Shown piece by piece: positions 38,345 through 52,069 of a DNA stretch of 64,000 nucleotides; position 1 is the first letter of the stretch; each line of letters starts with the position of its first letter. This DNA is from Isoetes taiwanensis (lineage: Eukaryota > Streptophyta > Lycopodiopsida > Isoetales > Isoetaceae). Made by a program: the position numbers and the translations under genes. Where the stretch lies: contig JAJEKV010000025.1 of assembly GCA_021234155.1 (NCBI GenBank), positions 3,871,773 to 3,935,772 of the forward strand. The letters are read 5' to 3'. The notes below the pieces were generated by a model. It was not told the origin of the DNA. It was given only the letters and a program-made list of their open reading frames with translations, and did not search any database.

Positions 38345-38740
38345 GGAGAGAATGCACTTCGTGATGTTTACTCTAAGGATGGTCACTTAAGCTACTATAT
38401 TGTGAGGCCTGATGGATTGAACAATAAGGAAGGTGGCCAGTACAAAATCATTGTTGAAAAAAGGTTAGTTTTCTATGATCGGTTTTGCACTACTAGATAA
38501 CTAAGATCCATTTTATTTTGTCAGGGGATAAAGGGACGGGATCCATAAGTCGTCGCGATGTCGCCGCTGTTGTTGTTGCCTGTGTGGATGGACTTTGTAC
38601 TCCGGATGTGACATTTGAAATTTATTGTGATATCTATTCTATTCTATTCTTTAAATGGCCTAAAAGATATTTTGTCATTAGACCCTGACAACAATTACCA
38701 TGAAATGGTGAAGTCTATGGAAAAGGTTATCCTTAACAGT
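38345..38740 (+). pseudogene. NAD(P)-binding Rossmann (atypical SDR, NmrA-like) gene fragment
   Basis: Exon 38345-38463 is flanked by acceptor TTCTTATAG and donor AAAAAG|GTTAGT. It reads ENALRDVYSKDGHLSYYIVR then PDGLNN, matching the conserved YxIVRPxGL block of plant atypical SDR/NmrA-like proteins. After acceptor TTTTGTCAG at 38524 the next exon gives SISRRDVAAVVVACVDG and TFEIYCD, the usual C-terminal 'isrrDVA..cv.al' segment. Two faults are visible. One extra G at the acceptor breaks the phase. A (TATTC)n run at 38632-38650 interrupts the exon, after which LKDILSLDPDNNYHEMVKS continues in another frame. Upstream Rossmann exons with the GxxGxxG motif were not found. Confidence 0.7.
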
Positions 38741-38924
38741 GGTAAGCTTCTACAACGACCTGCACCTTTTACCATAGAGCCAGTGTGCCACCACAACACA
38801 CACACAGTTGTTTATTGTTGCGTGGAAATGCTGTTCCGCATCATTATTATTTACCTTGGTTTCTTCAAAGTCCTACTACAGCAAAGATTTCTATGAGATA
38901 TGTTTTTTCACATTCTATTGCTTG

Positions 38925-39117
<193 letters not shown>

Positions 39118-39144
39118 AATTATATTATGGGTCCTATGGGGGGG

Positions 39145-39510
39145 TGAAAGTTTGTAGAGATTATTCCCCGTCGTCGATTTTTGAGGTGTCACAAATAGTC
39201 GTTGGATTTGATGGAGGGGCATGCATGGGGCATGCATGGGGCATGCACCCCCATCCCCGGGCCGTCGATCGAACACGTGAGAAATCGTGGCCCTTGATTT
39301 TAAGGTTAAGGAAGGTGCAAGGAAATTGTTAGTAAAGCTTGATCTCGGCCGTCCATCTCTGAGATGGATGGTCCAGACGGTGACACTTCAATCAACCCCA
39401 AGCAGCCCCCTTTATTTGGGGCTTTTGATATGGCCCGTTAGATCTAGGGCTTCAATTGGGGCATTTTATGTAGACCGTCCATCCTTGAAATTAGGGCTTT
39501 TATATTTAAT
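39145..39510 (-). mobile_element. Non-autonomous element with ACCGTCCATCTC hairpin (copy 1)
   Basis: Reverse-complement relative of 54590-54960 and 46930-47060. Shared landmarks: an imperfect 28-bp palindrome (39350-39377, 'ggccgtccatctctgaga' and onward), a TGTCACCGTCTGGACC block, and repeated 'gccccaa' motifs with 'aaaatgccccaatt'. The left end includes three 'ggggcatgcat' units at 39217-39245. Length (about 350 bp), dispersal in both orientations and lack of coding suggest a MITE-like DNA element. Terminal repeats were not delimited. Confidence 0.55.
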
Positions 39511-41400
39511 GTTTATTAAATATTGGGTGTGAAAGGAAATTGTATTACATTTCATATGGGGTGAGGTGGCACTGGCAGCAATTAAGCATCATTAATTACA
39601 TTGTTAGGTGGCAAGTTTTCAGTCCGGTTTCTTCTGTAACATCGTAGGTAGCTAGCCTATGGCGACCTTTGCAAGTAAAGGGAAGGCGGAGCCTTCCGAT
39701 TATCCTTTACAGATCCTCGTTACCTCCCCTTTGTTTTTCTACGATTAGGGTTCTTATAGTTCTTCCGAATTCCTTAGCCGATGGTTTCTTTGCAGAAGCG
39801 CGATTCTTTCCCGGTGGCATCATCTTTGCTATGGCAGGAGTAAAGCATTCTTCGTATTGGAAAGGATTTTTTGTTCCTTATCAGTGCCAGTGCATTCCGG
39901 CATTGCAAAACCTTCCTGAAACTTATTGAAATTTCTGCCATTTTCTATTTTCTACATATAAAGAGGAGAGATCAAAAGACAGTGGGAGTTGCGCCCATTT
40001 TTATCTGGACATGTCTGGAGCTTTAATGCAGAGCTCGAACTTACGTTTGCATGTGTGTTTCCTTCGATGCATTCTGAGCTGACTATAGCGGCTTCTCTGA
40101 ATGCTTTGCAGGCTTGAAGCTTTTTCAAAGAATAAATGAGGTTCGTAGTTAACAGTGGCTCTGCCGGAGTTGCCCTATTATTTGAGGCAGACACAGGTCA
40201 AGTTATCCTGCCTTTTAAGAATGGCTGTTTCTATGAAATGACAAATGTCCCAGGCAGCAGCAATTTAGATATGGTATCCATTGCCAATTTCGGGGTTTTG
40301 TGCTTATTGCTTTCTGCCTTTTTCAGGATTTTGCTCCCAGCTTCAAATCTTGAAAAAGAAGGCGCTGGATCTGCCATTGCGTTATGCCTCCTAGCAGGTT
40401 AGCATCTAGAATGATGACACAGTTGTCACTTCTCTTTTAAAATGACTCCATTTTTTATTTAGCGTTGGGATTTTGCACAGTGTTGCCTGCCATTGTTGTG
40501 GTATTTCGTTGTTCATTAGAATTGCCTGTTCATTTTGGCTTTCTTTCTCATATAAGGTATCAATCCTAGTTTGACGGTGTGAACAAATGTAACGCGACCC
40601 AGCCAATTGTGTCTGCCACTGTTCTGGTGTTCCATTTTGTTCCAGTGTCTGCCAAGATGCAAATTCCTCAAACGTCTTTGCAGATTGGTACAAAAATTAC
40701 GCAGATATTTGTCGAAATGGGGTGCTTCCGAATTTGGATGGCCTATGCTCAAATCAGGAAAGATATGGCCGGTTCATGATCTGGGTAAGAGATTCAAACA
40801 TTGAGGTGCATCATCTTGAATTTGATGGCGCTGTAGGCTTGGGTCTCTGCTTTGGCCGACTTATGTGCTGATTTGGCTGTCTGGTCTAATGTCTGTTGCC
40901 AGCGGCTTCATCGAAAGAACTGTCCCAGTGAACGTCTCCATATTCTCTGCCCAAACTGTCTACGAAACAGGGGCAGCTATGGATGCGCCATGTTTGTATT
41001 TTGGAAGTGCAAATCCAGTTTTCTCTGTCGGAGCTATGGTGCCTATGACGGATTTGCTTCGGGAAAGTTGGTTCCCCGCAAAATCTTGTTAAATGTCCAC
41101 CTTCTTGGCATGCTGATTTTCACTCTGTACCTTTTGGCTATGGCAGAGCTACCGATTGTTGGCCAGAATGGGTTCTTCCAGCGCTCTGCTCTCTGCAAGG
41201 CATGTGATAGCCTGCAACTCTTTTTCAGTTTTTTGTGATTTGAAGAGCATAGAGAGAGCTATGATTCTTTGAGGTTCCTAACATATTGGTCTTGCAAGGA
41301 TATGTACATGGTTATAGCAAAATGATGTTGCCATTTTAGAAAAGCTACTGTATGATAGATGAATTTTATCTGTATGATAGATGAATTTTATCTGGTCTAA
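39511..41400 (+). other. Region with scattered coding-like frames, unidentified
   Basis: Open segments include MATFASKGKAEPSDY at 39659, MRFVVNSGSAGVALLFEA at 40136 and VASGFIERTVPVNVSIFSAQ at about 40900-40960 continuing to 41092. None matched a family I know and none is long. They could be decayed exons, since neighbouring loci on the same strand (38345, 41764) are recognisable genes. I found no dependable splice pairs. Confidence 0.25.
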
Positions 41401-41420
41401 TATGGTCTTCCTGTTATTGC

Positions 41421-41662
41421 AGGAAGAAGGGGGTGATAATCTGGCCCCAGGCTTACAGAAGCAAATAGATGAGACTTTGGAAGAGATAACACCACGATGC
41501 ATGCTTGAGATTCTTGCTTATCATTAGATGCAGAACATAAGTCCCAGCGTGAAGCTGGTCTACAAGAAGAGCTCAAACACTTGTTATGGGATGCAGGAAA
41601 TGTGTCCTTTATGGTTCTTGATGGGGCATTCACACGTGAGAAATTTATGAAAGAAGCTTAAG
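41421..41662 (+). CDS. Exon-like block, unidentified
   Basis: A very good acceptor (TTCCTGTTATTGCAG) at 41406-41420 precedes GDNLAPGLQKQIDETLEEIT, continuing through PRCMLEILAYH. After one frame break it goes on as EAGLQEELKHLLWDAGNVSF and ends KEA-stop near 41660. Acidic and helical in character. Not a PPR motif despite its position just before one. Family unknown. Confidence 0.35.
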
Positions 41663-41763
41663 GATGGCTGCACCAGAGCAGGCAATACATAATGGCAAAT
41701 GCGACAGTGGTCTAATAGATGGGAAGACATTGCTATGTAAGAATTGTTCAGCTATCTCCATGT

Positions 41764-42045
41764 GATGGCTCTGCCTATATGCTTATGTCAGACATCTATT
41801 CTGAGGCATGTATGTGGTCAGATGCTGTGCGGAATAGATGAGCTTAGGGCAGTGTGCAGGTGCATGGAAAAAACCTGCAATGGCATGGATTTGAGATTGA
41901 TAACAACGTGCATGAGTTCTTTGTGAAAGATAGAAGCCATCGAAGAAGTGAAGAGATCTATGCCACATTGAAACGTCTAAGTACACAAATGAAGGAAAGC
42001 GGATACTTTCCAAAACTTGATGATGCCAAATCCAGTGCAAAGTAA
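41764..42045 (+). pseudogene. PPR protein E/E+ motif fragment
   Basis: 41764-41829 reads DGSAYMLMSDIYSEACMWSD, the E-motif pattern (SAYvLLSNIYA..G.W.dA) of PLS-class pentatricopeptide proteins. After a frameshifted stretch, 41881-42045 reads WHGFEIDNNVHEFFVKDRSH and then SEEIYATLKRLSTQMKESGY, the E+ signature found just before the DYW deaminase domain. These organellar RNA-editing factors bind RNA through the preceding PPR repeats. Here the repeats are not recognisable upstream and no DYW domain follows. The frame stops and a good donor-like GTAAGT sits at 42042. Confidence 0.8.
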
Positions 42046-42347
42046 GTGCCTTAAGTATTTAGTTACTGCCTTTTCCAATGTTCATCAGCAATTCCTCTGT
42101 GATTCACTAAAAACAAATGTTAAAACTCATTCCTTTTGGGAAGAAATAAGCTGGCTATTGTGGTCTCTATTTGTCCTGTGACAACTATGGAACTACTGCA
42201 ATCACTCAGTTAGATCCATAATTGCAACCTTAACTAAAGTGCCAATGAGAAAATGTCATGATAAATCTTAGTTTTTTATTTGTAAAAAAGCTGCTGCTGC
42301 TGTAGATTTCTTGAACGGTATGGATGTCAGTCAGATTTTCTAGAAAC

Positions 42348-42860
42348 ATGGCCATAACTCCCAAATTGAAGCTCTGTTTTATGCATAAGAACATCCGTTG
42401 GAAAGGTCACTGGAAGGTCCACAATTGACGCTTAGGCCCATTTTCCAAATTCCTAGCAGAAATGGGCCAAAACAGTGCCAAATCAGGCAATGTCTTTGCT
42501 GCCACAGTTTTACAGTCGGTAGAAATATGGCCATAACTCCAAAATGAAAGCTCTATTTTCTGCACAGGAACATCCGGGCGGAAAGGTCACTGAAAGATCC
42601 ACAATTGATGCTAGGCATCCATTTTCCAAATTCTTAACATAAATGGGCTAAAAACAGTGCCAAATGGTCTAATGTCTTTGCTTGCCACAGTTTTTTACAG
42701 TTGAGTTATGGCCATAACTCCTAAATGAAAGCTCTATTGTCTGTGCAAGAACATGTATTGGAAGATCATTGGTCAGTCCACAAATGTTGCTTGGCATACA
42801 TTTTTCAAATGCTTAGCATGAATGAGTCAAACCATCAGGTATGCACTCTTGAGCTTGGTT
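42348..42860 (+). repeat. Three tandem copies of a 180-bp repeat
   Basis: Units begin 'atggccataactcc' at 42348, 42527 and 42708 (periods 179 and 181). Each contains 'gaaagctctatttt' or a variant, 'aagaacatccgttggaaagg', 'tccacaattgatgct' and 'cagtgccaaat'. The last unit is the most diverged. It follows the PPR fragment directly and has no coding signal. Confidence 0.9.
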
Positions 42861-44640
42861 TTTTACAAACGCAACAAATTTTGTTACTTGGCCCAGTTGA
42901 ATGCTTCGCTTTCTAGATATCATAACATCATCTTAAAATAACCCGCATTACACCAAGCACATGCTCTTCTCAAGGAACATGGCAAACAAATATGTCCCCG
43001 AGAATATGGCTTGTTGGGCCTTCAAGAGCTGTTATAACTAGCTCGTGTATATTTCATCGTGCCTATGTTGCAAGCAACGGCATCCGCCACTTCTTCATAG
43101 TTTTGAGATTTTATTTGTACGATTGGATCATTATCATTTGCTTAGTTATTCTGTTCTATGGTATTCATCAAATCCAGCCTTTAGTTTCTTTAGTTTATGA
43201 TCTTGCTCGATTTTAAATGACTCCATGTTCTTTGTTTGTCTCAGAACCGTTTTTTATGCGCTCGTAAGGCAAATTCCGATTTACATCAAGGTGCACTTGG
43301 TAAGAAAGCTTGCTTTTCGATCTAACATGTGTGTAACTTGAAAGTTGTTAAATTGGTCATTTCGGACTTTGCTTTATGCTTTCATAAGCATGCGAGCTAT
43401 CACTAAAGCTATGAAGATTGCGACCGACACCCACGCCCGTTTTCTTCTAGTGATGCTTCCATGATACATATTTACATAAAAGTCTCAAACATAGTTTTGT
43501 CAATGGATTATGTCCGAAACTTCCTATATTTTGCCATATAATGCAGTCGTCGCATTATATTAAAGGTATGAACATTATCAAGGGAGTCGTTTACATTTGT
43601 TTTGCTAGGTCCATTATTAATGCAACCTAGTGCTTTGTCTTCAACTGAGTCCTTCCATGTTGGATAAACTAGGGTGAGGCGCAACATCCAAAGGTGTTTT
43701 TGTTCTGGAATGGCATAACTAGTTCCCTGTCATTTTTCATTTCAAAAACCCTGCTTTATACTCCAATAACATGTTGTGGATGACCTGTGCAGGATTTTCT
43801 TTGAGCTATTGTTCCATTATAGCAAGACATCAGCAACATGTCAAGACATCCTGTGCATTTTATTTGGACTATTGTAGGATTTGCCTGCAATGCGGAGATC
43901 TGCCACAATCTATAGGTGAAAGAAAATTAGATTCGCTATTGATAATGTTCTAGATGAGTATGCACATTCTATATATAATGTGCAATGTGCGTGTATCATT
44001 AGAAATGGGCCCAATCGCTTATTGTTTATCTGACTGTTGTTCCCACTAGAAATGGAGGCAAAGAAAGTTTGGCACTCATGCTTATTTGATGCGCTTGAGT
44101 AGATTCTAGAGTGGGATTTTTTGTATCCTCGTAGATAATCAATTGTATTTCCTTAGCACATATATCTCATTAATAAAGGGAGGTACATTTTAAATGCTTA
44201 TGGTGCTTCAGAAATAGCTACCGAATGTGTTCTTCAAACTTATGCTTGCAAGTGCTATGATGTTGATCAAAGGTTGTATTTGGAGTTGATGTATCTACAA
44301 GAGGTTGCCGAAGGAAATTTCAAGCCTAGATGAACTTTTTTCTTAACCGAGTAGATTATGGATTTGTGGATTTGTAGTGCACATTATGATGTTTGCTATT
44401 TGTCTTTTAAATGCCAATTTTTGTATGTCTTTCAAATGGTTTTTCCACTGAGACAAAGGCGTTTACATGCCCATTTCATAAATGTAATCGAGATTGACAT
44501 GAAAGTGGTTGTGCATGTTTCTACTGGTTCTTATTTTATGTTTTCATTTTGTGCCTTATATATTTTATAAAAGGCATATCAATTTAGTGAGATGATTTAT
44601 TGATCATTGTACATTTAATCACGATGTTTTTTTCTAGTCA
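42861..44640. other. Intergenic, nothing firmly recognised
   Basis: A coding-like plus segment near 44215-44335 reads IATECVLQTYACKCYDVDQR and may be an orphan exon. I could not place it in any family or link it to the WD40 exons that follow. Confidence 0.3.
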
Positions 44641-44655
44641 CGTTGTATCTCTTAA

Positions 44656-45109
<454 letters not shown>

Positions 45110-46370
45110 GTGTGAGCAACAATTCATTCAATGAGGTTTTTAACTATGCGACACAATGCTTTGAACCAATTTACTAGCTCTAAAGGATGACTTCTGCTAA
45201 CTTAATTTTGACACTCAACTTTAGACCTTCTTAAGCATGGTAAAAGATTTGGCTATTAAATCTTGCAAGGCCATTAGCCCAAGTATAGTCTAATATTATG
45301 CCCACCGCTTACTTGGATCTTTGACCATATTTATAAACGTGTAAACATTTGCAAGATCTTCACATATCTATTTAATCTCACTTTAAGTACATTCATGTTA
45401 ACTACCCATTACATTTACACACGTCGACAAAGCTAAAGTCTAATAAATAGATAAACTACCACCGTCTTAATGCGATAATATCCTAAACTCTACACAATCC
45501 ATTCTATTTAGAGCTAGATTTCACATAAGGAGTTAAGAGGCTGCCATTTAACTACCATTATAATTATTGCCAATTCATAGGTTCTCCCCTCACATTATAA
45601 AACATTCCTAACAAAGTCTTGATTAAAGGATAGACAAGCTCTTTCATCCTTTAGAACACTAATAGTTGGCATGATAGACCTTCTGTCGCACGTCGCATCT
45701 TTGGTAGCAATGCAAAATTACTAGTTCGTACTTGGGCTTTAACTTCCCTTGATTTTTATTGCCATAGTGTAATCTTGGGATGCTTGATGTAAAAAAGGAA
45801 GGATGCAAGTTAAAGTTTCCTCGACAATAATCTTTGGCTCTAACACTTCAAACTATCTGTGCATTCTATTTTATTCCATTTTGTACACACACTTTCTGTA
45901 TGCTATTTTAGTAGCCTACTTTTTGTAAGGGCATTCAACAAACATCCTTTAAGTGAGAGAGAATTGTTCTTAGCGAGATTGACTTGAGAGGTTGATCCAA
46001 CTTGGCTATGGTTGTTGACCAAGAATTTGACCATCTACATGTTCAATATATGTTGATTGGTTGGAACTAAGTATCCTTAAAGGTACATACCTATGGTTCC
46101 CAAAGGTCCAGAATGTCCCTTGATACATGGGTTTTAAGTTAAGGGGCTTAAGATTTAGTGTCGAGTAACTATTGACTACTAGCATTTGTTTAGGTTTAAG
46201 GGTTTAAGATTTTAGAGGTTACTGTCAGGTTTAGTCTTTGGAGTTTATGTTATTTGGGTTTCACATGGTATAATTTCTCATTCAAAAAAACAGTAATTGG
46301 TTAATAAAGTCTTTGCAACCTGTTGACTTTGCAAAATTCCTCGTAGTACAACCTCTTACAGTACAACCCC
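45110..46370. other. Intergenic, nothing recognised
   Basis: AT-rich. No further WD40 blade, no element ends and no RNA gene was seen. Confidence 0.5.
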
Positions 46371-46372
46371 TC

Positions 46373-46508
<136 letters not shown>

Positions 46509-46929
46509 CAGTGGGTCTATGAACTATGGTCCATAAACATCTGGGAACAAAATTCAAGCTTAAATAAATCAAGGCCTAAACTAAGCTAGTCTAAAAAATT
46601 TCGACTGTTGGACTCGACCAACTTGCCATTGCCTACTTTCAAACATGGGCAACGAGAAATGCAATTTATTTAAGAGTAGAGATGAATTGATAATTGCAAG
46701 ATTCTCCTCGCAACTTGGTGACAAAATCTGCAAACCCGTCACTTATTTTATGGACAAAGAAGCAAAAGCAATGCCATGGATGGCATGTACACAAAAATGC
46801 AAAGCAAAACATACTCTCCATGCCATAATATATGCCATAATTTATGCAAGACAAATTGTACCAAAAATAGACGCAAGCACAAGATGGAAGAAATAAAGCG
46901 GCGATGGCTGCTGATTTAGGCTTTTATTG

Positions 46930-47175
46930 TAGACCGTCATTTCATACACCGACGGCCAGGATCAATCTCTGTGGGGGTGCTTGGCCTGGATTGAGGTGAC
47001 ACCATCCGGACCATCGATCTCAGATCTGGACGGCCACGAGGGCGCCACCCAAATCTCTATAAAGAAGGGAATCAACTTCAATGCAATGGTGGAGTGGAAC
47101 TTAACATATGGGAGATCTTTAGAAATTATCTTTAGAAACTATTCTATTCTATTCTATTCTAAGAAATTATGATAT
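46930..47175 (+). mobile_element. Hairpin element family, copy 2, ending in (TTCTA)n
   Basis: 'gggggtgcttgg', 'gtgacaccatccggacc' and the palindromic 'gatctcagatctggacggcc' align with 54808-54880 and, in reverse complement, with 39345-39410. A (TTCTA)n run at about 47145-47162 lies about 80 bp beyond. More diverged than the other two copies. Confidence 0.5.
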
Positions 47176-49945
47176 TTCCCCATGTTTTAATAGATGAAGT
47201 TGGATAAATATTTGTTTCATATGACAATTACAATTAAAAGGCACATTGTGCAACTCAAAGAAAAAGATATAATTGCTATTTTCTAATGCTAAACCAATGA
47301 ATTTAAGCTCCCCAGTGGAATAAAATACTAAAATTTTACTTCAAATGCTAATTGGAATAAAAAAAGATAGGAGATCTTTATTTAAGAAAATAGCAACATA
47401 AAAGCCTAGAGGAAAGTTGGTTAGTTGCATTTTTTATAAATGGTAGTCACGCTATCTTAGCAAGTACGTCTGGAATCCGCGACCCACTTCCAGGCCGCGA
47501 CCCACTTTCCATGGCAAGTATTTGAAACATAAAGGCATCAAGACACGGCAAATCCGCATCGACAAATCAAGTCGTAGGTCGGAAGAAATCAAATACTTAA
47601 TCAAATAGAAACATACTGCCGCAATAGCTCTAAAACTAATGAGGCTAGTTCTAAGAGTTCGCCACGGCAGCGGAAATGCAAAAAACAACAGATCACAAGA
47701 ACCTAGGGATCAAGAGCTTCTACCTAAATAATTAGTATCTAATATGATCGTACGAAAAAGAAGCCATACCTAGTTGTGATTGAAGTTCTCTCTGATGTGT
47801 GTTTTGCATCTTCCTTAAAATCACAAACTTGAGATGATCCTAGATGATCAATCAGTCGGTCAAGGGACTTGGAAAATAAAAAGTAATCTCTTGTGCAAGG
47901 ACCCTCTGAGAAACAATTCAATGGTGTCTATTGCATGCATGCATAGCAAAAAATGGCAAAAACTTCAATATCTATATTGGAATCCCTGAAATAGTTCTTC
48001 AAGATTTAACAAATCCTGTCCGAGATGCCTAATTGAGAGGAAACCCCTTGCTAAAGAAAATGACACGATTTACTCTGATCTGCCAAAACTGAGACTGCAA
48101 AACCACAAATTATCTGGGATAATCAATAAATAGACTTAAACAGTCCAAAAGATTGAATGTAAAAAGTTTTAGCTGCTTCTAAACGACGTCTAGACAACAT
48201 GAGCGGGTATTGGTGAATCAAGAATATAAAATAGAGCCTGCATGAGCAAAATTGTGCTCCAACAATAACTATTATCTTGGCATGAAATATCTACAAATGA
48301 GCCTTTAATCAAACAATTTAATAATCTAAGTACGCTTTATCAACTATTCTTCTCTACAAATCTTTCTCGCTAGTTTAGCCATTCTAGACGATCTGAAACG
48401 TGATTCGGACACTATACATGTGTTCAAACATATGTGAAGGCATTTATACACATTTATTTGGATGTACACTCTAAAATGCTTGAGCAATGTCATTTACAGC
48501 AAAGTATTGTCACATGCGTAGTAGTGCAACATACATGTTAATGTATAGGCCTAATTGCGCTTGATGTTTAAGAGGTTTAGCCATGCCGGCTTTTCTATGA
48601 ATGCATCTTGCATCATACCGACTTAGAAATGACTAAACTGCTCAATCATCATTCTCTTCGTGCATCTCGCCATGAATAAGTAGCCGCAAAAGGAACAGTT
48701 CTTGATAAATAATGTTCAAAAAGCCATTCGCATTGACTCTCCGAGCTTGAGCATTACCAAAATATGCACCATCTCGAAACAAACTACTCATGAGGTCAAG
48801 ATATGCTCCTTTTGCAAAGGATTCAAATAACCCACTTTAGAACCGCATCTAGAATCTGCAAAAAAGAATGGCCTATTAGAGAATGCGGTAACAATACCAA
48901 CACAACACAAAATGCCAAAATACAGCCATTTTACCGTAACATCCATTTATGCATGATGCAAAGATTCATCACAAAGAAATTTCAATGCTGAAATTGCCAT
49001 GACACAATGCAAAAAATACAACTACGCCTTCACATCTATTCACAATTTATGCACCATTCATCACGGCAATTTTGCCATTAATTTGTATCTTTCAACCAAT
49101 CGATAACATGCTTTCACAGAGCCAATAACATGCTTTCACAAGAGTAGAAGATGAAGCCTAGAATATTTGTCGCCCAAAATCTTGATGCAAATAATTTACA
49201 AAGCGAACGTGCAAAATGTAACATAGCTAGGCATCTTGCAAGAAACTACACGGTGTGCGAAGAAAAATATACCAACCTCAATATCGGGATGACACATTTC
49301 TCATTTCAAATGCTTGCAATAGCAAAATTAATACTATGCATGCATGAAGATCCACTTTAGGCACATGTGCACCCACAATGAGATTAGTGAGCGAACTTAA
49401 TTCTTTCCAATATATGTTGCTAAATCTAGAGCAAATTCTAACCCCAAAACAAAATGCAACAACTCAATTTACGGTCTCCCACATTTGCATCAAGGACCTA
49501 AGCCTACATCACGTAACCACCAACCCAAGTGAAGTTGCCCTCCATGCAGATATTTACTAAAACATGACTCAACTTACCAATAAGCCTTCAAAATATTGAC
49601 TTTGCTAACATTATTGTAAATTTTAAGAAATCTCGAGAGAAAATCATATAGAAAGTTGAATGGCCCTATAGACTCGTGTCCCTAAAGAGGAGAAAGACAA
49701 CCGGTAAATGTCAAAACAAGCATTGAACAATAGATTGATTCGCCATAAAACACATGGGAAGACATACATGAATCTGTCTCACAATGTTGAAAATCAAGAT
49801 AGAAGCCATGATACAAAAAAAAACGAGTGCAAAGTACAAAGCAAATCGGATTGCATTTGACCCCTCTCGAGCAAAAAAGAACCTAAAAGTTGCCTCAAAA
49901 TAAATAAGCACCTTTCATAGCTGGAACTCGTTTGCTCCCCTTCAA
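47176..49945. other. Intergenic, nothing recognised
   Basis: AT-rich DNA with only short frames (at most 78 codons). None shows a motif. A 'gcatgcatgcat' run is at 47933-47944. Confidence 0.5.
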
Positions 49946-49948
49946 TTA

Positions 49949-51492
49949 TGCCACCGCCTCATTTAGACCCTCGAGTTTTGTATACATAAAATTTGCATCC
50001 TGCAATCTATGCCACGTAAGGTTTCTATGAAGCCCCTCGGTATGAGCAAGTGACCCATTTACCCCGGGATCTTGATCTTGGATCTTTTTAAGCATGGGAG
50101 TTACCTTACCCGGATGTGCTCCCTTGCCAACATTTGAAGGCCCTCGCCAAAATGGGAAATGTGAGAATAATAGCCCAGCCAAACTTTTCATAGCCTTTAT
50201 ATATTAGTTTAAACAAAACATGTGTACTTACCACAAGATCAACGCCAGCTACAACAGGATGCAAAGTTAAAGATTGCCACCGCCAAGTCTCAGAAACCAT
50301 CCAAACTAGTATTAAATATTTCAATCATCTTTGTGTCTCAACAACCCAAGGTTTTGTAGACAAATTTACAGCAAGATGAAGATCAAATACTACAAAAATA
50401 AAAACTTTGCATCGAATACGAGACAACATCCACGGATAGTAGATCCAATCAAAATGACTTATCAATGAATTGCAAAGGCATCCCGCAATGATGCACAAGT
50501 TATCCACAAAGAGCAAGTTGCTATCGTTGTGTAAGAAATAGGTCGAGCACAAATTCTCCCTATAATAATTAAAACGTAAAGTGAGGTTTCGTGGATAGAG
50601 TATCTAACCTCTACCGGGTAAAATGAACCAATTCTCGAATATAATAAGACATGTTGCCTTGCTGCTAAGAGCCACTTCAAGATGGCACATCTCGCATTCC
50701 ATGACATTGCAAGTGCAAAATAATAAGAACGTAAGCCTTTAAAATAGTAATAGTCGATGAAAAGGGCATTTACCTATGCGCAGATGATCTTGATTTGCTA
50801 TTCTTGAGGAGGAGAAATCTTCTAAGTAAGAACAAAACATTCCTTAACCCTTAAAGAGGGAAGGGCGTAAGAAAGTCCAGCTTCAAGAAATCGCTGAAGT
50901 AGTGTATCAACCGGTTGGTCATCACCACCATAGCTCTCGCTATTAGAACAAGCCGCAAAATCCAGTTGCAAAAGAGGTTACATCTTTTCAAACAAATCAC
51001 AATTTAGGATATTCATATACTTTAAAATCGATAGCCGCGATACCAAAGTCACAAGGGCATGCGGATATACCTGCCGCCAAATGTCCCAAAGAACCAAGAG
51101 TCTGGCTGCATGAGATGCCTTACGAGAAAAATTATGGCGAAGGAAGCATAGATGACACAGGGCATAAGACGTGTCATATATGACCTGCACTTTAATAGCA
51201 AACTAGGAAAAACATGGGAAAATTTGTTGTATGGAGAAAATAATATAAAAACGAAAACATGATGTTCTCGATATTGGGTTTTACGTATCCAGAACTTGGT
51301 AGTGTCGACTATTGCATTAGCAGATCCAGAACTTGGTGGTGCGATTACAACTACAACACCATTCTTTCCTATTGTTTCCACTAATTCCTGTGTGTCCACG
51401 GAATTCAAATTGATCATCTCAACTCCCTCATTCGCTTTTGTCAATCCTCTTGCGCGTGCCTGAAGGTATAAAGTAAGAAACTCCATTTTCAA
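49949..51492 (-). CDS. Chain of exon-like blocks of an unidentified gene
   Basis: Several minus-strand blocks look spliced and protein-like. 51285-51459: acceptor ACCTTCAG, reading ARARGLTKANEGVEMINLNS and ELVETIGKNGVVVVIAPPSS, like a beta-alpha-beta segment of a Rossmann-type protein, with an odd repeat of AGTTCTGGAT. About 51165-51000: ARLLVLWDIWRQVYPHALVT. About 50985-50850: SYGGDDQPVDTLLQRFLEAG. 50232-50324: WRWQSLTLHPVVAGVDLV, ending at a strong donor (GTAAGTACA). 50191-49949: ends KLEGLNEAVA-stop. They may be downstream exons of the locus starting at 54480, but they do not match cytidylyltransferase. Family unknown. Confidence 0.35.
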
Positions 51493-52069
51493 ATCCTCAA
51501 CAGAATACTATGACATGCAGTTCATAAATGCAATGATGTGGATAACTTATGTTTCGTGGAGCAGCCTGGATTAAAATAATAATAAGCGCATAATTTGGTC
51601 CAAAGAAGTTCCCGTGATGTTTCAATGACAAAGATCATGAATATTTATGCTTCTCAAAGGCAATAAAGCTATACATAAGCCATTGTTGTATGTAATAAGT
51701 TCAAATGACATGAAAGGGAGTACTTACTTGAGAAAGATCTCACTAAATCCATAGTCGAAAACATAAAGAACGTGACACTAGCTAGTCAGCTTTTCTAATG
51801 CCTTCTTACTCCAAGTTTCATATTTGTATATAAGCTCGACAACATTATAGCGTAAAAGTGGACCGATCCTGCTTGCTATAATCGTGGAAATTTATTGGCT
51901 CAATCCTTTAAGAGCGCTTAGAATGACCGAATTTGGTTTCATCAAGCAACTTTCGACGAAAAATTCCACCTACCGGAAGAAAAAGGACTTGCAAGAAAGT
52001 TATCAAAGAAACAATTAATAATAACAAAAAACAGAGGCCAAAAATCTATGAAAGAGATGGCGCTTAAAA

